From: Orthonyx spaldingii
Lineage: Eukaryota; Chordata; Aves; Passeriformes; Orthonychidae
Direction: 5' to 3'
Assembly: GCA_013397795.1 (NCBI GenBank)
Contig: VZTJ01000300.1
Coordinates: 277,246-341,245 of the forward strand
DNA length: 64,000 nt
Shown here: piece after piece, positions 47,231-59,345 of the stretch
How positions within the stretch are numbered: the first letter of the stretch is position 1
Layout: each line of letters opens with the position of its first letter
Made by a program: the position numbers and the translations under genes
Notes under the pieces: model-generated
The model's input: only the letters and a program-made list of their open reading frames with translations
Database searches by the model: none
Told to the model about the DNA's origin: nothing

Positions 47231-48110
47231 GAACTGCCTGGCTGGGCTCTGGGGTGGGTGTGAAACTGGCTGCGCCAACAGTTTAAAGGATTGTGCCCAG
47301 TCAGGTTCCAGCTAGTGGGATTCTTCAAGAGGCACTACTTGGGTCAAGGTGCTTTCATGTCTTTTGTTCCTGAGCTGGACGTGGGATGGAGTGTACCTGC
47401 ATTCATTTCATGGGTGTGTTGGGAGGCAAGTCCAGCAATCGAGAGCTGCCTTGGCTTGCTGGAGGACTGGGGCAGCAGGAACCTCGTAAAATTCAACATA
47501 GCTTAATGCAGAGTCCTGCACCTGGGATTGCAGACTGTCGAGGATTCACTTCTGTGGGAAAGAACTTGGGGCCCTGGCCAGTGAAAAATCAAATCTGAGT
47601 CAGTCGTGTGTACTTGTGTCAGGAAAGATCAGCAAACCACTGCTGTATCAGCAAGAGAGCAGACAGCAGGCTGAAGGAGGTGAGTGTTCCCTCTGGTGAA
47701 AGGGAGAGAGTATTTTAGTGCTGTCTCCAGTGTGAGGCTTGCTGGGAGACAGTAGTAGAGTGGTAGGTCAAGCAGCGGTCTGCCAAATCATTGTGGAGGC
47801 TGAAACACATGATGTAAAAAGAGTGTCTTGGGAGTTGGTTCAATCTGAGAAAAGGAAGATGAATCACATTGCTGTCTCCAACTGCTTAATAAGTTTATAA
47901 ACAAGATAGAAGACTCTTCTTCAACATGCCCAGCAAAATAAAAAGGGGCAATGGACACAGGTTACAGCATATGAAATCCTCTTTTGATATTAGGGAATTT
48001 TTGCACTGAAAGAACTCGAACATTTGGTGCAGGAACCCAGACAGGCAGTGAAATCTCAGTGGAGATAATCAAAACACAACTGAGGAAGGCTCTGAAATAC
48101 CTGTTGCAAC
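47231..48110 (+). mobile_element. Diverged CR1 LINE, ORF2 3' part
   Basis: About 880 bp align in order with the last third of CR1 ORF2 as recalled. GAACTGCCTGGCTGGG marks the start. CTAGTGGGATTCTTCAAG corresponds to the 'GTTCCTCAAGG' region, GGATGGAGTGTACC to the 'GATTGAGTGTACC' region. AGGAACCTCGTAAAATTCAA is the RNLVKFN codon block, AGTCCTGCACCTGGG encodes the VLHLG block. Later come AAAAGGGGCAATGGACACA and GAGATAATCAAAACACAACT. Frames are broken by many indels and stops, so this is a dead, old copy. The 3' octamer tail is not seen. Confidence 0.85.
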
Positions 48111-49060
48111 TTTTAAAGTTGTCTCTAACCTTTTCTCTGCCCCTGCATTTAGTGGTGTGTTTGGACAGGTCTTTCTGAGCTCTCTTCCAAATTAAATTTT
48201 TGTGTGCTTCTGTTTTATATCCATGTTCATATTGCTAATAGCAGCCTCTACAAATGGAGGAATGGTACAATAAGTTGTAAGCCTTAAAATGCAGATCTGA
48301 TCTGAAAATTAATGCATTATTTTACGTAGTAATGTAAGACACACATTATAAAAAGCCCCTGATGGATTAATTTCTGCTATAGATTATTTGTATTGAGCAG
48401 TTTGAACTATATTGTCAGATATCCTGTTGCAGGGAAATCCCTTGCTCACATCTTCTTTTCTGTGGTGTACTTGACTGTTTGCTGGATGTTATGGTCACTG
48501 CAATATACTCATCCTAGGCTCCCGTCAGTGATTCCTAGTTCTTACTTGAATACAGGTCTCCAATTTTTGCTATGAAACATTAAAAAAATCTTCTTTTCTC
48601 ATCTACCTGCTTATCTTGTAGTTGGCTGCTTTTCATGTTGCTCCAGAGTTTTGCTGTTGTAGGCAAAACCAAGTGAATGAAAGTACTGGGCCATAGCTTC
48701 CAAAAATCAGAATCATGTGTTTCTGGTCAGGTTAAGAAGACTGAAAATTGAAAAGAAATATTTGTTGTTCTAAATGTCTTTGAGTGCAGCAGTACCCTGA
48801 GAACACGTCCAAGAGAGAGAGAGACCACTGAAGGATAAGTGTGGTGTGATAGGAAGTGGACATCATGTGGAATACTTTTATTCAGAGGTAGCTTGGAGAG
48901 CTCAAAAGATGCATGAGAAACACATGAAGTCTTGATTGGTGCTATTGCAATGATATAGTTTTCTATAACTATGAAGGGTTGATATAAATTTTTTGTGCCT
49001 TTATGATCTGAAGCAGCTTCCCTAATTGATTTCCATCATTCTGAGACACAGAGCTAGCTT
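48111..49060. other. Unique AT-rich non-coding DNA
   Basis: No gene or named repeat is recognised. A short (GA)n patch lies at 48812-48823. Confidence 0.5.
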
Positions 49061-49069
49061 GTAAAGGTA

Positions 49070-49150
49070 CAACACTGGTGTGATCATGAGTTCACATCTG
49101 GGGAGTATTGCAAAATTCTGGTTCCAAGTCAAAGACCAGCAGAAGGCCCT
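49070..49150 (+). mobile_element. Possible very old CR1 remnant
   Basis: CACATCTGGGGAGTATTGCAA followed by TTCTGGTTCC, AAGTCAAAGACCAGC and AGCAGAAGGCC (the first word shown one base over a CR1 phrase) keeps the order of the CR1 ORF2 text around 'ACATCTGGAGTATTG ... TTCTGG ... AGTTCAAGAAAGAC'. The match is short and gapped, so it may be chance. Confidence 0.3.
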
Positions 49151-52110
49151 GCTGACCTGCTGTTGAATGTAATTTTGCCAGGACAAATCACTGGGGCTTA
49201 GAAAGTTTGTCAACTTAATTCCAACAGCATATTGCAAGCCTAGCTTTGAATTTTTAGAAGTAAGAGGTGAAATTTGCTGGCCAGAGGACACGAGAGTGAT
49301 CATATAGTGACAAAAGTTGTTTAAATTGCTTTGCATGGATCTGCATATGCATTGACAGAGAGTTCAATCATAATTGCATGAATAATATGAACAAAATTAC
49401 TGATTGATATTATTTTAGGTAAACTATCTAGTAAGTAAATTTATGCCAGAGAAAGTTTTATGCTACTTTTAGGACTTTCTCAGGAGTTTATATCTGTTCA
49501 AAAGCTACTGGCATTTTTATAGCCCTAGAATATTAATTAATGTCTCCTATCAGTGAGATTTTCTTTTCTAAAACTATCCATCCATGTTAACTTCAGGCCT
49601 GAATGTAAGGATTTTTTCAATGTTGCATGAGTGTTTTTCTTTAAACATATAAATCAAAAACTACCCATATAAAAACTTAGGTTACTTCAGCGAGAGAGTT
49701 ACAGTAATTCAAGTCATGTCTGTACATACTGTAAGTCTATGACTTTCTCATCACAAGCCAAATCATGTTTTAAAGTACTGCTACATGAGTTATTTAAAGT
49801 CAAGTTGATGTACTTTGGTTTTAATCGCATTGTCCGGTCAGAAATTTTTATAACTTATCTCAGCTACAACTCATCTGAAATCAGATTCTTGGTCAAAACC
49901 TTACTTACAGTGGTTCCATGAGCACTTTCCATTAGTCCGTGCATGAAGATAAAATCCCATAGTGAATGAGAGCTGACCTCAAAAAAAGTGGAAGAAAGGT
50001 CTTAGAAATGGCCTAACTGTGGTGTAGGCATTATGTGGGTTTCAGAAGATACTGTACGTCAGTTCAGGCCATTTCTTTGAGAATGGGCCAGGGCAGTGTG
50101 TCTTTTCCTTATGTCTAGCAGGATGGAAGTAGTCATGTCCTCTCTCTTCCTTACATTGTCTGGGTTCATGAAATGGGGAGGAAGTTGGATTTTCCAAAGT
50201 CTTCTCCCAGAAACACCTTCTTTTCATTTTTATCCCCATGAATTCTGTATTTATCTTATTTTTCTTTGTCCAGAGCTCTGCGATTTCTTTGCCCTCTTCC
50301 CATAGCTAGATAATTGGAAGCAAACAGGAGCGATAAAAGGAGGGATGGATATTGTTCTGGATGGTCTAGCCTGAGTCCTGAGCCCTGCTGTCAGAGCAGC
50401 TCTCCATTGCACACTGCTATGTCAACATCTGACCTGCAGCCTGGCCTGTTGAGGTCCACAAGTTAAAATCCTGTGCACCTCCTCTTTGCTCCATTTGGGA
50501 GTAAGACAGGGAATAAAGGGACAGAGAAGCAATGACATCTCAGTGGCTCTTCATTGCAGGAAGACAATATTAAAATAAGTAGAACTTAGGCAGAGACCAT
50601 GTCATCCCCCAAGGCTGCAAGAGACAAAAATCAGTATAGCTGGAAAGTAAGGTCATCGGAGGGACTGATTGCAGAGCTGGAAACAGGCCCCAGGAGCTGT
50701 AATTTTCTTTGTGTTTTTCTTTGCTGACAAATATTGTAAGGAAGCTTATTAGAAACCTTCAAATCTCATCAATGACAATAGCTGGCAGCTACAGAGAAAC
50801 TTAAATTTTTGCATTTCAGGATTCATACAAATAGCTGTTTCAATGAAAGAAGAGGAATTAGTTCAGGTTTTTACAAAGCACCTCCTGAAGTGGAGATCAC
50901 TAATGAGTCATTTGGAATTGTTGTCAGATCACTGGCCAGATAGAAATTTGTAGTCAGGCATTGATACTGCTGCCTGTTTTCAGCAATCTAATTAGTAACA
51001 GTAGTTCTAGGCTTTATGTGTGTCCTCTCTCTATATGAAGAATTTTTCTGGAATTATCAGGTGCATAGTCATTATTGTCAAACAGTTCATATATTTTTGA
51101 ATCTAAAATATTTTCTGAGCTTTTTCAAAAACTGATATAACAGGGGTTTTTTTTTATGTTTCCCTCTGTATTTCTGTTAAAATTGACTAAGAAGTCGTGG
51201 TACTCCTTTACCCTGAGCTACGAAGCTACAGGTCGATTCTAGTTAACAAGACATGAAAGAGGGAGCTAAAGAACAAGTGAGTGAGCAAGCAGATATAATA
51301 ATAGAGACTCATGGAATTAAAGATTTCAATTGTTCTTTTTTAAAAAAAAAAAGATAAGCCTTGCTACCTACCCCTCAAAATATCTTTTTTTTTCTGAGTG
51401 GTGATCTTCTGAAATGAAATAGCTTTTAATAAATATTCTGAAATACTTTTCATTCAACTTCCAGATGGAGTCAAATGCACAATTTGCAGGCTTTTACAGT
51501 CAAGCCTCGAGAATGGGTGAACAGCAGTCAAAATACTCAGCTAAGACATGTAACTTTAATCTTCAGGAAGTTGATTTTTCTGGAGTGAATAACAATGGAC
51601 CTCTCAGCCAGCACAGAGTGCTGATTTTCATGAGTGCTGTGCACGTGTGTCTGTGCATCAAACCTGGCTCAGGAAACCCACGGTGGTTAACTTGCTGTTC
51701 AAAAAGATAAAGAGTCTATTCAATTTAGAATACAATAATAGTAATTTAACATACTTGAGCTGAAGTAATTACCTTTCACTGTTTCCGCAGCATGAAATTA
51801 CTGTCTACAATAATTTTGAAATATTGATCCTTTCAGGCATCTGATGTTAGAAGTATTTCTTGAATGCGTTGGGCTCACTGGAAGAGAGTGAAGTTTTTTG
51901 CATGCTGATACAGACGAATTTGACTTCCTAAATGCATTATCTGCTATGTTGTTTGAGACTGTCTAGCAGCTGCAGAGAAGGTGCCACTGAAATTCCTCAT
52001 ACATGCACCTCAGGTGCAATCAATTTTTTGGTTATATTTTAGAAATTTCTGATATGTAAAGTGTGCATGTCCCCAAGAAAAGCTTTCTTTCCTGGTTTTT
52101 CTTTGAGTTT
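49151..52110. other. Unique AT-rich non-coding DNA
   Basis: No gene, RNA gene or named transposon is recognised. T and A runs at 51145-51158 and 51340-51352. Confidence 0.5.
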
Positions 52111-52119
52111 TCTCTTGTT

Positions 52120-52340
52120 TCTGTATCTTATTGAAAGAAATCAGTTTTGCATGGAGAATGTCATTAATAATGAAATGCAGTCTGTGAGCTTTTTAAAAGT
52201 CTATTTCTTCCTTATAAATAAATGGTAATTTGTTTTAAAGCATCATTGCACACAGTGTTCAGCTGGCTCTCATGCATTCGATTATTTTAAATAAATGTAC
52301 CATAAATGGAACAAGTTCTTTCTAATTTGCAAACGATATG
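52120..52340. other. Candidate conserved non-coding block
   Basis: Contains GTCATTAATAATGAAATGCAG, one long homeodomain/POU-like word (given in 21 bases or fewer by position 52159-52178), CATGCATTCGATTATTTTAA and CCATAAATGG, a serum-response/MEF2-like core, without open frames. Texture evidence only. Confidence 0.22.
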
Positions 52341-53880
52341 CAACATTTTTCAAAAAAAAAAGAGAGAAAAAACTGTAAAATTTGTTCTTAACTACATCTC
52401 ATTAATGTGAAGCTGTTCAATGACCTGTAAAGATTAAAGAATTAGTGAATTGGTAAAATTATCAGAATGAAAAATTTGTATAATTTTGATTTCAATTTAA
52501 AAATCTGCTAAACAGTCTGGGGGCTTTAGAAAAGTATATTACTTTTTAATATCAGTTCCACAAATGTCCTAGTATCAGTGTTACAAATGGACTGAAATAA
52601 AGGCAACAAATAGTATGTTTAAATGTACAGTGTTACACATTCTGTTAAACCCTTTTTTTTTCTTTTCATTAAAACAACTGAAGACATTTAATTAAGTGAC
52701 CACTCTGCTAAGTGGAGCAAAAATTAATATACATAAATGAATTTATGTGTGGGCAATGATGCATAATTAAAAATATGCTTCAAATAAGGAGTTGAGAAGA
52801 AAGAAAACAGTTTAACAAGAATCTCCAAGACTATTGCCTCCTGAATTTTTAAAGTCAGACATGCATAGGATTTACCTATTTGCAGCATTTTAGCCAAAAC
52901 ATATGACAAAAGTGTCTTTAAAATACTGGAGCTCTGGTATTATTGGACAATGATTTGCTAAAAGCTAGTCTTGACCAGAAAAATCATCTTAGTGTCTTAT
53001 AACTCTGGCATATTACTCAGCTTGCTGAAAATGCTCCCTTTAGGCAAACCCCATCTTTGACAGGCTTTTATTCCAAACTTGCTGAAGTTGTCCTTATGGC
53101 AAATTATGTCAAAGCTGGAGTGTTAGAAGATATTTGTATGTAAACTGAAAGATGATGTGGAATATAAACGTAAATTTAAGGAATATTGCTTTTGACATGG
53201 GACGATTATATTGATCGTGTTGTCTTAGTTATAGGCTACCTCCTTGGGATAGAAGTTCACCTTTATATTGCTTAGTAGTTGGAAGAAGTTGAAAAAAAGA
53301 AAAAGTGAACTTCCTTTCTGAAATGAAAAATGGAGTAATTTGATTTAGTGGTCCTTGAATGTTTCATGACAATCTATGCAGCTATCCTTTGTGGGGCATA
53401 AGTTGTGGTTCCTTTTTTGATGATGCCCTTGTCATAAGACATGTTTGGAACAGCCATCATTCCATTCAGCTGGGGTTTCAGGCAGATTCTCCATGTTCTC
53501 CCTGTCTAGTGAGCAAATATCAAAATAGTGAATGTATAGCTTTTTTGTGTTGCCAACCTCACGTTTCTGTTAAGGAAATCTATAAGGTATGTGGTAGTGG
53601 AAAATCAAGCTTGTTCTGCGTATTCTAACAAGTGGATTTGAATTTTGGTTTTGTGACCTTTGTGAACATTTGTGAGAGTTGCCTTAGGAAAGCCCCATGC
53701 TTTTTGTGTTGCAGACTTCTGAGACTTCATTTGATAAGTCACAGCTGACTCCAGCCCTGTTTACTGTTCTTGGAGGGAAACAAAACAGGAGGAAGACTGC
53801 AGCATCTGCCCACATACCTCTTGAGTCATGGTGATGCTGCAGTGCAAAGGAGAGAGGAGAGTGGCACAGAAAGCCCTCCC
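52341..53880. other. Unique AT-rich non-coding DNA
   Basis: No gene or named repeat is recognised. Short A/G-rich runs at 52355-52370 and 53292-53305. Confidence 0.5.
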
Positions 53881-53888
53881 TGCAAGGA

Positions 53889-53907
53889 TTCCAAGAAATT
53901 CCAAGAA
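53889..53907 (+). promoter_or_regulatory. Tandem STAT-type sites
   Basis: Two exact copies of TTCCAAGAA (53889-53897 and 53899-53907) fit the STAT consensus TTCN3GAA and are spaced 10 bp centre to centre, one helical turn, as needed for cooperative tetramer binding. The motif is exact; use is inferred. Confidence 0.35.
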
Positions 53908-54243
53908 ATCAGCAGCTGCCATTCTGGTGATGTTCACGTTCAGCTGAACTCCCACCCCCCTGAAAAAAAAACCAAAACAACTCCTTTATCCCCTATAGTA
54001 TTTTATTGGCAAGTTTACTCCAGTAATGAGAGAGGAACTTTGGGGACTACAAAAGGTAGAGTCCCTAAGGCCACGTATAAACAGAAAAGCAACAGTCCTT
54101 TACTATTTTTTACTAATAAACACATGTAACAGTAACTGCCATTACTTAATTACTGCAAAGCAGTTTTAAACAACTGGCTTAACACTGTATTAACACGACA
54201 TAAAAACAACTGCACCAGGAGTAGCACTCATCATTATTGGATA

Positions 54244-54303
54244 TGGCCCTGTTGAAGCCAATGGCATGAAATTAATAGGTGCAGGGTTTGGGGTTTGGCC
54301 CCT
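54244..54303. repeat. Possible ancient sauropsid DNA-transposon scrap
   Basis: TGGCCCTGTTGAAGCCAATGG followed by a TTAATAGGTGCAGGGTTTGG-like continuation (both quoted by their key words only) echoes the common 'GAAGTCAATGG ... GCAGGATTTGGCCC' text of old bird, crocodile and turtle repeats. It is short and diverged. Confidence 0.35.
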
Positions 54304-55340
54304 TAGGCCCCCATTGGTCTAGGAATTCATTGCCTCATGCTCAGGTTTTCCATTGCCTTACAGCTCCAGCACTCTTATTTTCATGAACTTTCACAGTATT
54401 TCTACTTCTAAATAAGTGTGTATGGTTTTTTTCACGATACCTATGGAGTAAGAGCTGAATTTCTTTAAGTAGTGTGTTTGTCTACTTCAGACACCAGTTA
54501 ACCCTGAGAGTGGGTATATAGAACAACCTCTGCCTCCAACATGCAAAGCTATTCCCAGTGGGCAGATTAGATCTCATTTCTTGGATTTTCAGACACCCTT
54601 AATCAGAGCCCTGTTACTGCTGTAAGCTGTACCTTTTCTGTGCAGTTCTGTGCACTTCCAGGTTGTTCCAGTTTCTCTATACTTGTGATATTTTTCTGTC
54701 TGTTTTCTTCTGCTGCTAGCTCGGTGCTGGAAGCATGCCGTTCCGTCCATGAATGTCTCTACCAAAATATCTGGTTCTTGTGAGAGCAACAGAGGTGAAT
54801 TGAGCAGCCACCTCTCTGTTTCAGCCTCTGTGCACCTTAAGGGCAATGAAATGGGGACTCTATAAAAAGAAAAAAGGCAAATACTTGGGAAGTAGGGTAT
54901 TCTTTTCCATGGTAGATGTTGCTTTCATGGTTGTGTGTGATACAGGGGTGAAGAAGAAGCAGGATTAGTAATAAGTGGCAGAAGGAGAGAGGTGCTTTGA
55001 GGCAATGCAAAACTTCAGTAGGAAGCTATTTGTTCAGTGTGTGGCATTTCCATTGTTAAGAGATTGAAATAATAACAAATTTCCCCACGCTGACTGTCAA
55101 AAGCTCATGCAGCTTGCCCTGATAAAAATTGCTGTAAAATCTTTCATTCTGTAATGTTTTTATCATTCTTCTGTTTCCATTTCCTTTCTCAGTGTTTTGA
55201 TACAGTGTTGCACAAAGAGCTTTTCTAATTACATGCAAGTTTTGTAAATATTGTGAAGGGATCTACTACATGAACTGATTTTTTTTTTTTAAAGTGCATT
55301 GATACCAAAGGCAAAAAAGGAATTGTGAATTAAGTCACTT
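54304..55340. other. Unique non-coding DNA
   Basis: No gene is supported. T run at 55279-55290. No named repeat is recognised. Confidence 0.5.
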
Positions 55341-55344
55341 CAGG

Positions 55345-55510
55345 ATACAATGAGGTAGGAAAAAAAGGAAGTGCCTCAAGGAACAGTTTTAGGACTAATA
55401 CAATTTACTTTATACCTTAATGATCAAGACAAAAAAAAAAAAGAATTGGCAAAGGATTTAAGATGCCAAAAATACAAAGCAAAGAGTAGTCAAAATAAAG
55501 AAAGAAGGCA
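55345..55510 (+). mobile_element. Very old CR1-like LINE reverse-transcriptase remnant
   Basis: At 55371-55430 the plus strand translates to VPQGTVLG...LYLND, the conserved reverse-transcriptase block usually VPQGSVLGP.LF...INDL in CR1-clade elements. Downstream, after an A run at about 55430-55442, GGCAAAGGATTTAAGATGCC corresponds to the 'SKFADDTKL' region with the frame damaged. The remnant is far more diverged than the 47-kb copy, so it belongs to an older wave (CR1 or a relative such as L3). Not functional. Confidence 0.6.
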
Positions 55511-58500
55511 GTTTAGTTAAGAATTATTTGTATAAATTAATTTCTATTCTTGTAGCTGTGTTTCTCGATATTGAGCTGTATAAAGCTAGAGACATACATA
55601 AACAAAATATAATGATGAGAAGTTATGCCTTTGTTTTGTGTTTTAAGGATAGAAAACATTGTAAATGCGAAGTATTTGGAAACATGCTAAATATTTCTAT
55701 CCGCATAATACTTTGAAACAGGAAACTTGCTCCCTGGTGCTTTTTGTGCTGCTTGATTTACAGATGAAAATTGGCTCTATCCAGGTGTGAGCACTTCCTA
55801 TTTACATGTTTTGTGATAGCAGCTTGAACCTGCATGCTGCCATTCTCCCTAAGCCTGTGCCAGAGAGAGAGCCTCCACAGATTACAAGAGATAAATTATT
55901 TGCTTTTGACTCCTTTTCATAATTCTAGAAAATAATTTTTCTATTTCTAATGTATTTAGAAGATTCCATTCTCGTGCTCACCTTCCCTGACCATAATTGC
56001 AAGTTTCCCCATGCTCTTTACAGAAATACAGAGAACAACTAAAGCCCAACACAGTGTTTCTGTCAATCTAGTCTGAACAGTAGATTTCTCACAGGGAATT
56101 CTGAATTCCAGATAATGTCCCTCTTTCTTCATGAATGAGATCAGCAGGAAATGGTCTCCTTAGAGTACCTCTCACAGCCAATACTTCTACAGATAGAGGG
56201 TCAGGCTCTTTTCTGACATAACACTGAAGATTTTATGCACTGACTAAATGGTGTGTTTTTTCTCTGATTCTTTGTAAAATGGTGCAGTTAGAAGGGCAGG
56301 TGAGTATTAACAGAGTTATAAATACCAGTCATGGGAGTACCAGATAATGGCACTCTCTGATGAGGTACCACAGATTCTGTGTTCCTCTCGAATTGAAGGT
56401 TTGATGGTAATGGGGAAAAGAGAAAGCACTGGGCTCTCCAGGCTAATGAAGGGGTCCCTGCAATCACTCGATCAGCTGTGTCCAGCTGTGGGAGTGAGCT
56501 GACACTGTCAGCCTGGCTTCTGTTTAACTCCATTTCTCTGGTGCAGTGAAGTGTGGTCAGAGGGGAACCTCGACTGCATCTGAAGCGCTTGTGGGAGGTG
56601 CACTCTGGTCACCATCTGGCTGGTGCAACAAATTACTGTGGAAAGCAGGTTCTTAGGAGAGTGGGAAGGAAAAAGGTCAGAACACGTTTCTTGATCTGGG
56701 CATTCAGGTGCATATCTCAGTTCAGACATCAGCTCTGCTTCGGCTTTGACCACATCAAGTCACTTTAGTTGCTCTGGAAATGATTACTCAAGTCCTTCTT
56801 TGAAATAGGCAATCTGATCTTTTTGTACAGGGTTATGCATGTAGATCTCAAGGGAAAACTCCTAGGAAAATGTTTGCACTGGTTTTTAATGGGGCAATCT
56901 TACTTTTTTACTCAGAATCACTTACTTGGTGACTTGCCTCCTTTGGGGATTAGGCCACTTTACCTGGTTTCAGAGTATCAACCAGTTTTCAGTGGTTTTT
57001 GTTTTCATTATTAGATGAACAGATAAGATTTGTGTAGCTACCACTCTGTACTGACTTAGCACATAGTCCTTTTGGACTTGAGTTTCTCTCTTGCTTTCTG
57101 CATGTAAAATATTATAAAAGACTTTAAAAAACAGGGTGGTGTTTCTTCCTCTTGGAATTTCACTGAAATTCCCCAGAAGTTTTTCTGGCCTGACATCTGG
57201 CAGTGGGAGGGAAGGGAATTTATATTTCCCCAGAAAGGTGAAATTCTATGAAGAGAATTAGTTGGAATCTCTATCGGAAATAATTTGGAAAATCATTTCC
57301 TCCTTGCTTAATGTAATTCCACCTAAGCTGCCTTTCAAGATGAAGGTTGCTGCAGGAAGGTAAACTTTTCATCTGTCATAAAGATTTGCTGCTGTATTGC
57401 TCTGTTGAAATGTTCACATCAGATTCCAGCAATGAATATTTAGAGATCCAAACTCTGTAAGTCAGTTTGTGTTGTAAATTCAGTATCAGTCTTCCACAGC
57501 TGGCAAATGGAAGCTGTGGTAATTATGAGAAATATTTGTGAATTTTAGATTTAGAAGCTAAATTTGCATTTTTGCCATGACTGTCTATTAAAACAAAGCA
57601 TCCAGAGGAGACCAATTTTTGATTACTGGTATTTTGAATGCTTTCTCTTCCCACCCCTCCCCTTCCCACACATATTTTGACAGTGCCTTTGGGAATGTGA
57701 CTGCTCCCAAAGGTGAAAATTGAGCAAAAAGAGAGACGATAGCTGTTCAGCAGTAGTATTCCAAATTAGATAAAACAGAATGGAAATTGTATGCAAAATT
57801 GGATCTTCCTCTTTCCTCTCTCCCTCACAGAGAGAAAATTTCCCTTTCTATTCTTTAGTCTTTCACTTGCATGAAAGACAAGGGTGCTCACCTATTACAG
57901 AAGTTAAAATAGTCTATTTAATCCAGAAATAATCAAAATTTTAGCCAATGCATCAATACAATATATTTGATGTAAAAACATCAGGAGTGACAGAAAGATT
58001 TGTTTTAGTTCTGTACCAGAGTAGAAGGAAATTGTTTTGGGGAACTCAAAACCATCAGGAAAAAATTTCCTTTTTATTTTTATTATTTCATCTCCTGGTT
58101 TGCCTCAATTCTATCTGTTCCCCTTGTAGTCACTCCCTCCGCCAGGGTGGAAATATGAGTGAGATCACAACCAATGCCAAAGACAAAATTTTAATTTGCT
58201 AATATTTTCCTGCAACACCTCACCATTTCTATTTCTTCGCAACACCCCTACTGTAGGAAATAAGGTCACACAACACAGTAGTACTTATTTCACAATACCT
58301 CCTGATGAGGAACATTTTACTATTCTCACATCTCTACCCCTTTTTCTCCGCCTCTCCCTGCCCTCCTCCCTCCTACTCAGCCCCTGCTAATAGCTGGTCT
58401 AAGTTTCCCAGATTAATCTGATGTGCAAGAAACAGTGATACAAACTTGCAAATTTAATATACACAAAAGCAGAAAGGCTACAGAATGGAAGATGCACGTT

Positions 58501-58590
58501 CTGCTTGACTTGCTCTGGGACAGACAGACTTATAAACAGATACACAGCTTTGCCCATAGCCACTGTATTCCACAAACCCTTTGAAATATT
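55511..58590. other. Unique AT-rich non-coding DNA
   Basis: No gene is supported. A mildly GC-richer stretch at 56440-56720 carries opposing short open frames. A phrase at 56756-56775 (CAAGTCACTTTAGTTGCTCT) weakly recalls MIR/L2 text. Confidence 0.5.
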
Positions 58591-58599
58591 TCGGTTTCA

Positions 58600-59345
58600 T
58601 GTCTGTGATAATTAAAGAGCAATGACCTTCTCATTAGCGCCAAGAGGGCTGATGATGATTGTTCCCCATTTTTCTTAATGGATGCAAGCTACACGCATGA
58701 TCTTAGAATATCAAAGCAATTCTCCAAGATATTTATTAGAGTCAAAATTATGAAAACACATAGCAAACCTTTAGTTTGAATTACAAGTGTTAATATATGC
58801 AGAACCAAATGAATAGCTCATCTTTCTTCCTCTCTTGTATCTTAAATTTTTCATTACAAATTTCCAGGGCTTCAAAGTAGTATCTCACAGTCGGTCCCCT
58901 TTTTTCTCTCTTGCATGACAAAGAGCTGTCAAAAATTGTTCCTGTGTTTGTTAGTATTTTTCTCTTTTTTCTCTCATCTAAATGTCAAACAACTTAGCTT
59001 AAATAAAGCACAGCATTCTTCATCTGGTGCTTCTCAAAAGAAAAACAACACCACAGAAGGCGTCTAAAAAGGCCCTAATTAATGTTTCTCATTGATTTTG
59101 TTTTAGTGTGATGTATTTTATGAAAAAAATATGAATCCAGAAGGCACTCTCATTAAAATCATTAGTGGCTCAATGTTAGCTGAAAACAGCTCATTCTTTG
59201 GTGCACTGTAGTGCTTAAAAGCACGTTCACACACAGAGTTTCTTATTTAACATCACAAGCTGGTGCCGGATGAAAACTGGCATTGGTTTTGTCAGGTACC
59301 ATTGAACTGTGATGAGCACAATGTACAAAAGCTGGAGCAAGGTGA
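58600..59345. other. Long candidate conserved non-coding block
   Basis: About 750 bp of non-repetitive DNA without open frames, rich in regulatory-like words: GTGATAATTAAAGAG (58606), CATTAGCGCCAAGAGGG, CCCTAATTAATGTTTC (59073), CTCATTAAAATCATTAG and AGCTGAAAACAGCT, which is a short palindrome near 59178. A third of it is evenly A/T and G/C mixed rather than simple AT-rich. Of all stretches here this looks most like a vertebrate developmental enhancer. No alignment supports it. Confidence 0.3.

Noticed and set aside
58632..58650. Possible CTCF site GCGCCAAGAGGGC
   Set aside because: The left half of the motif is out of register by one base, so the match to the CTCF consensus is poor.
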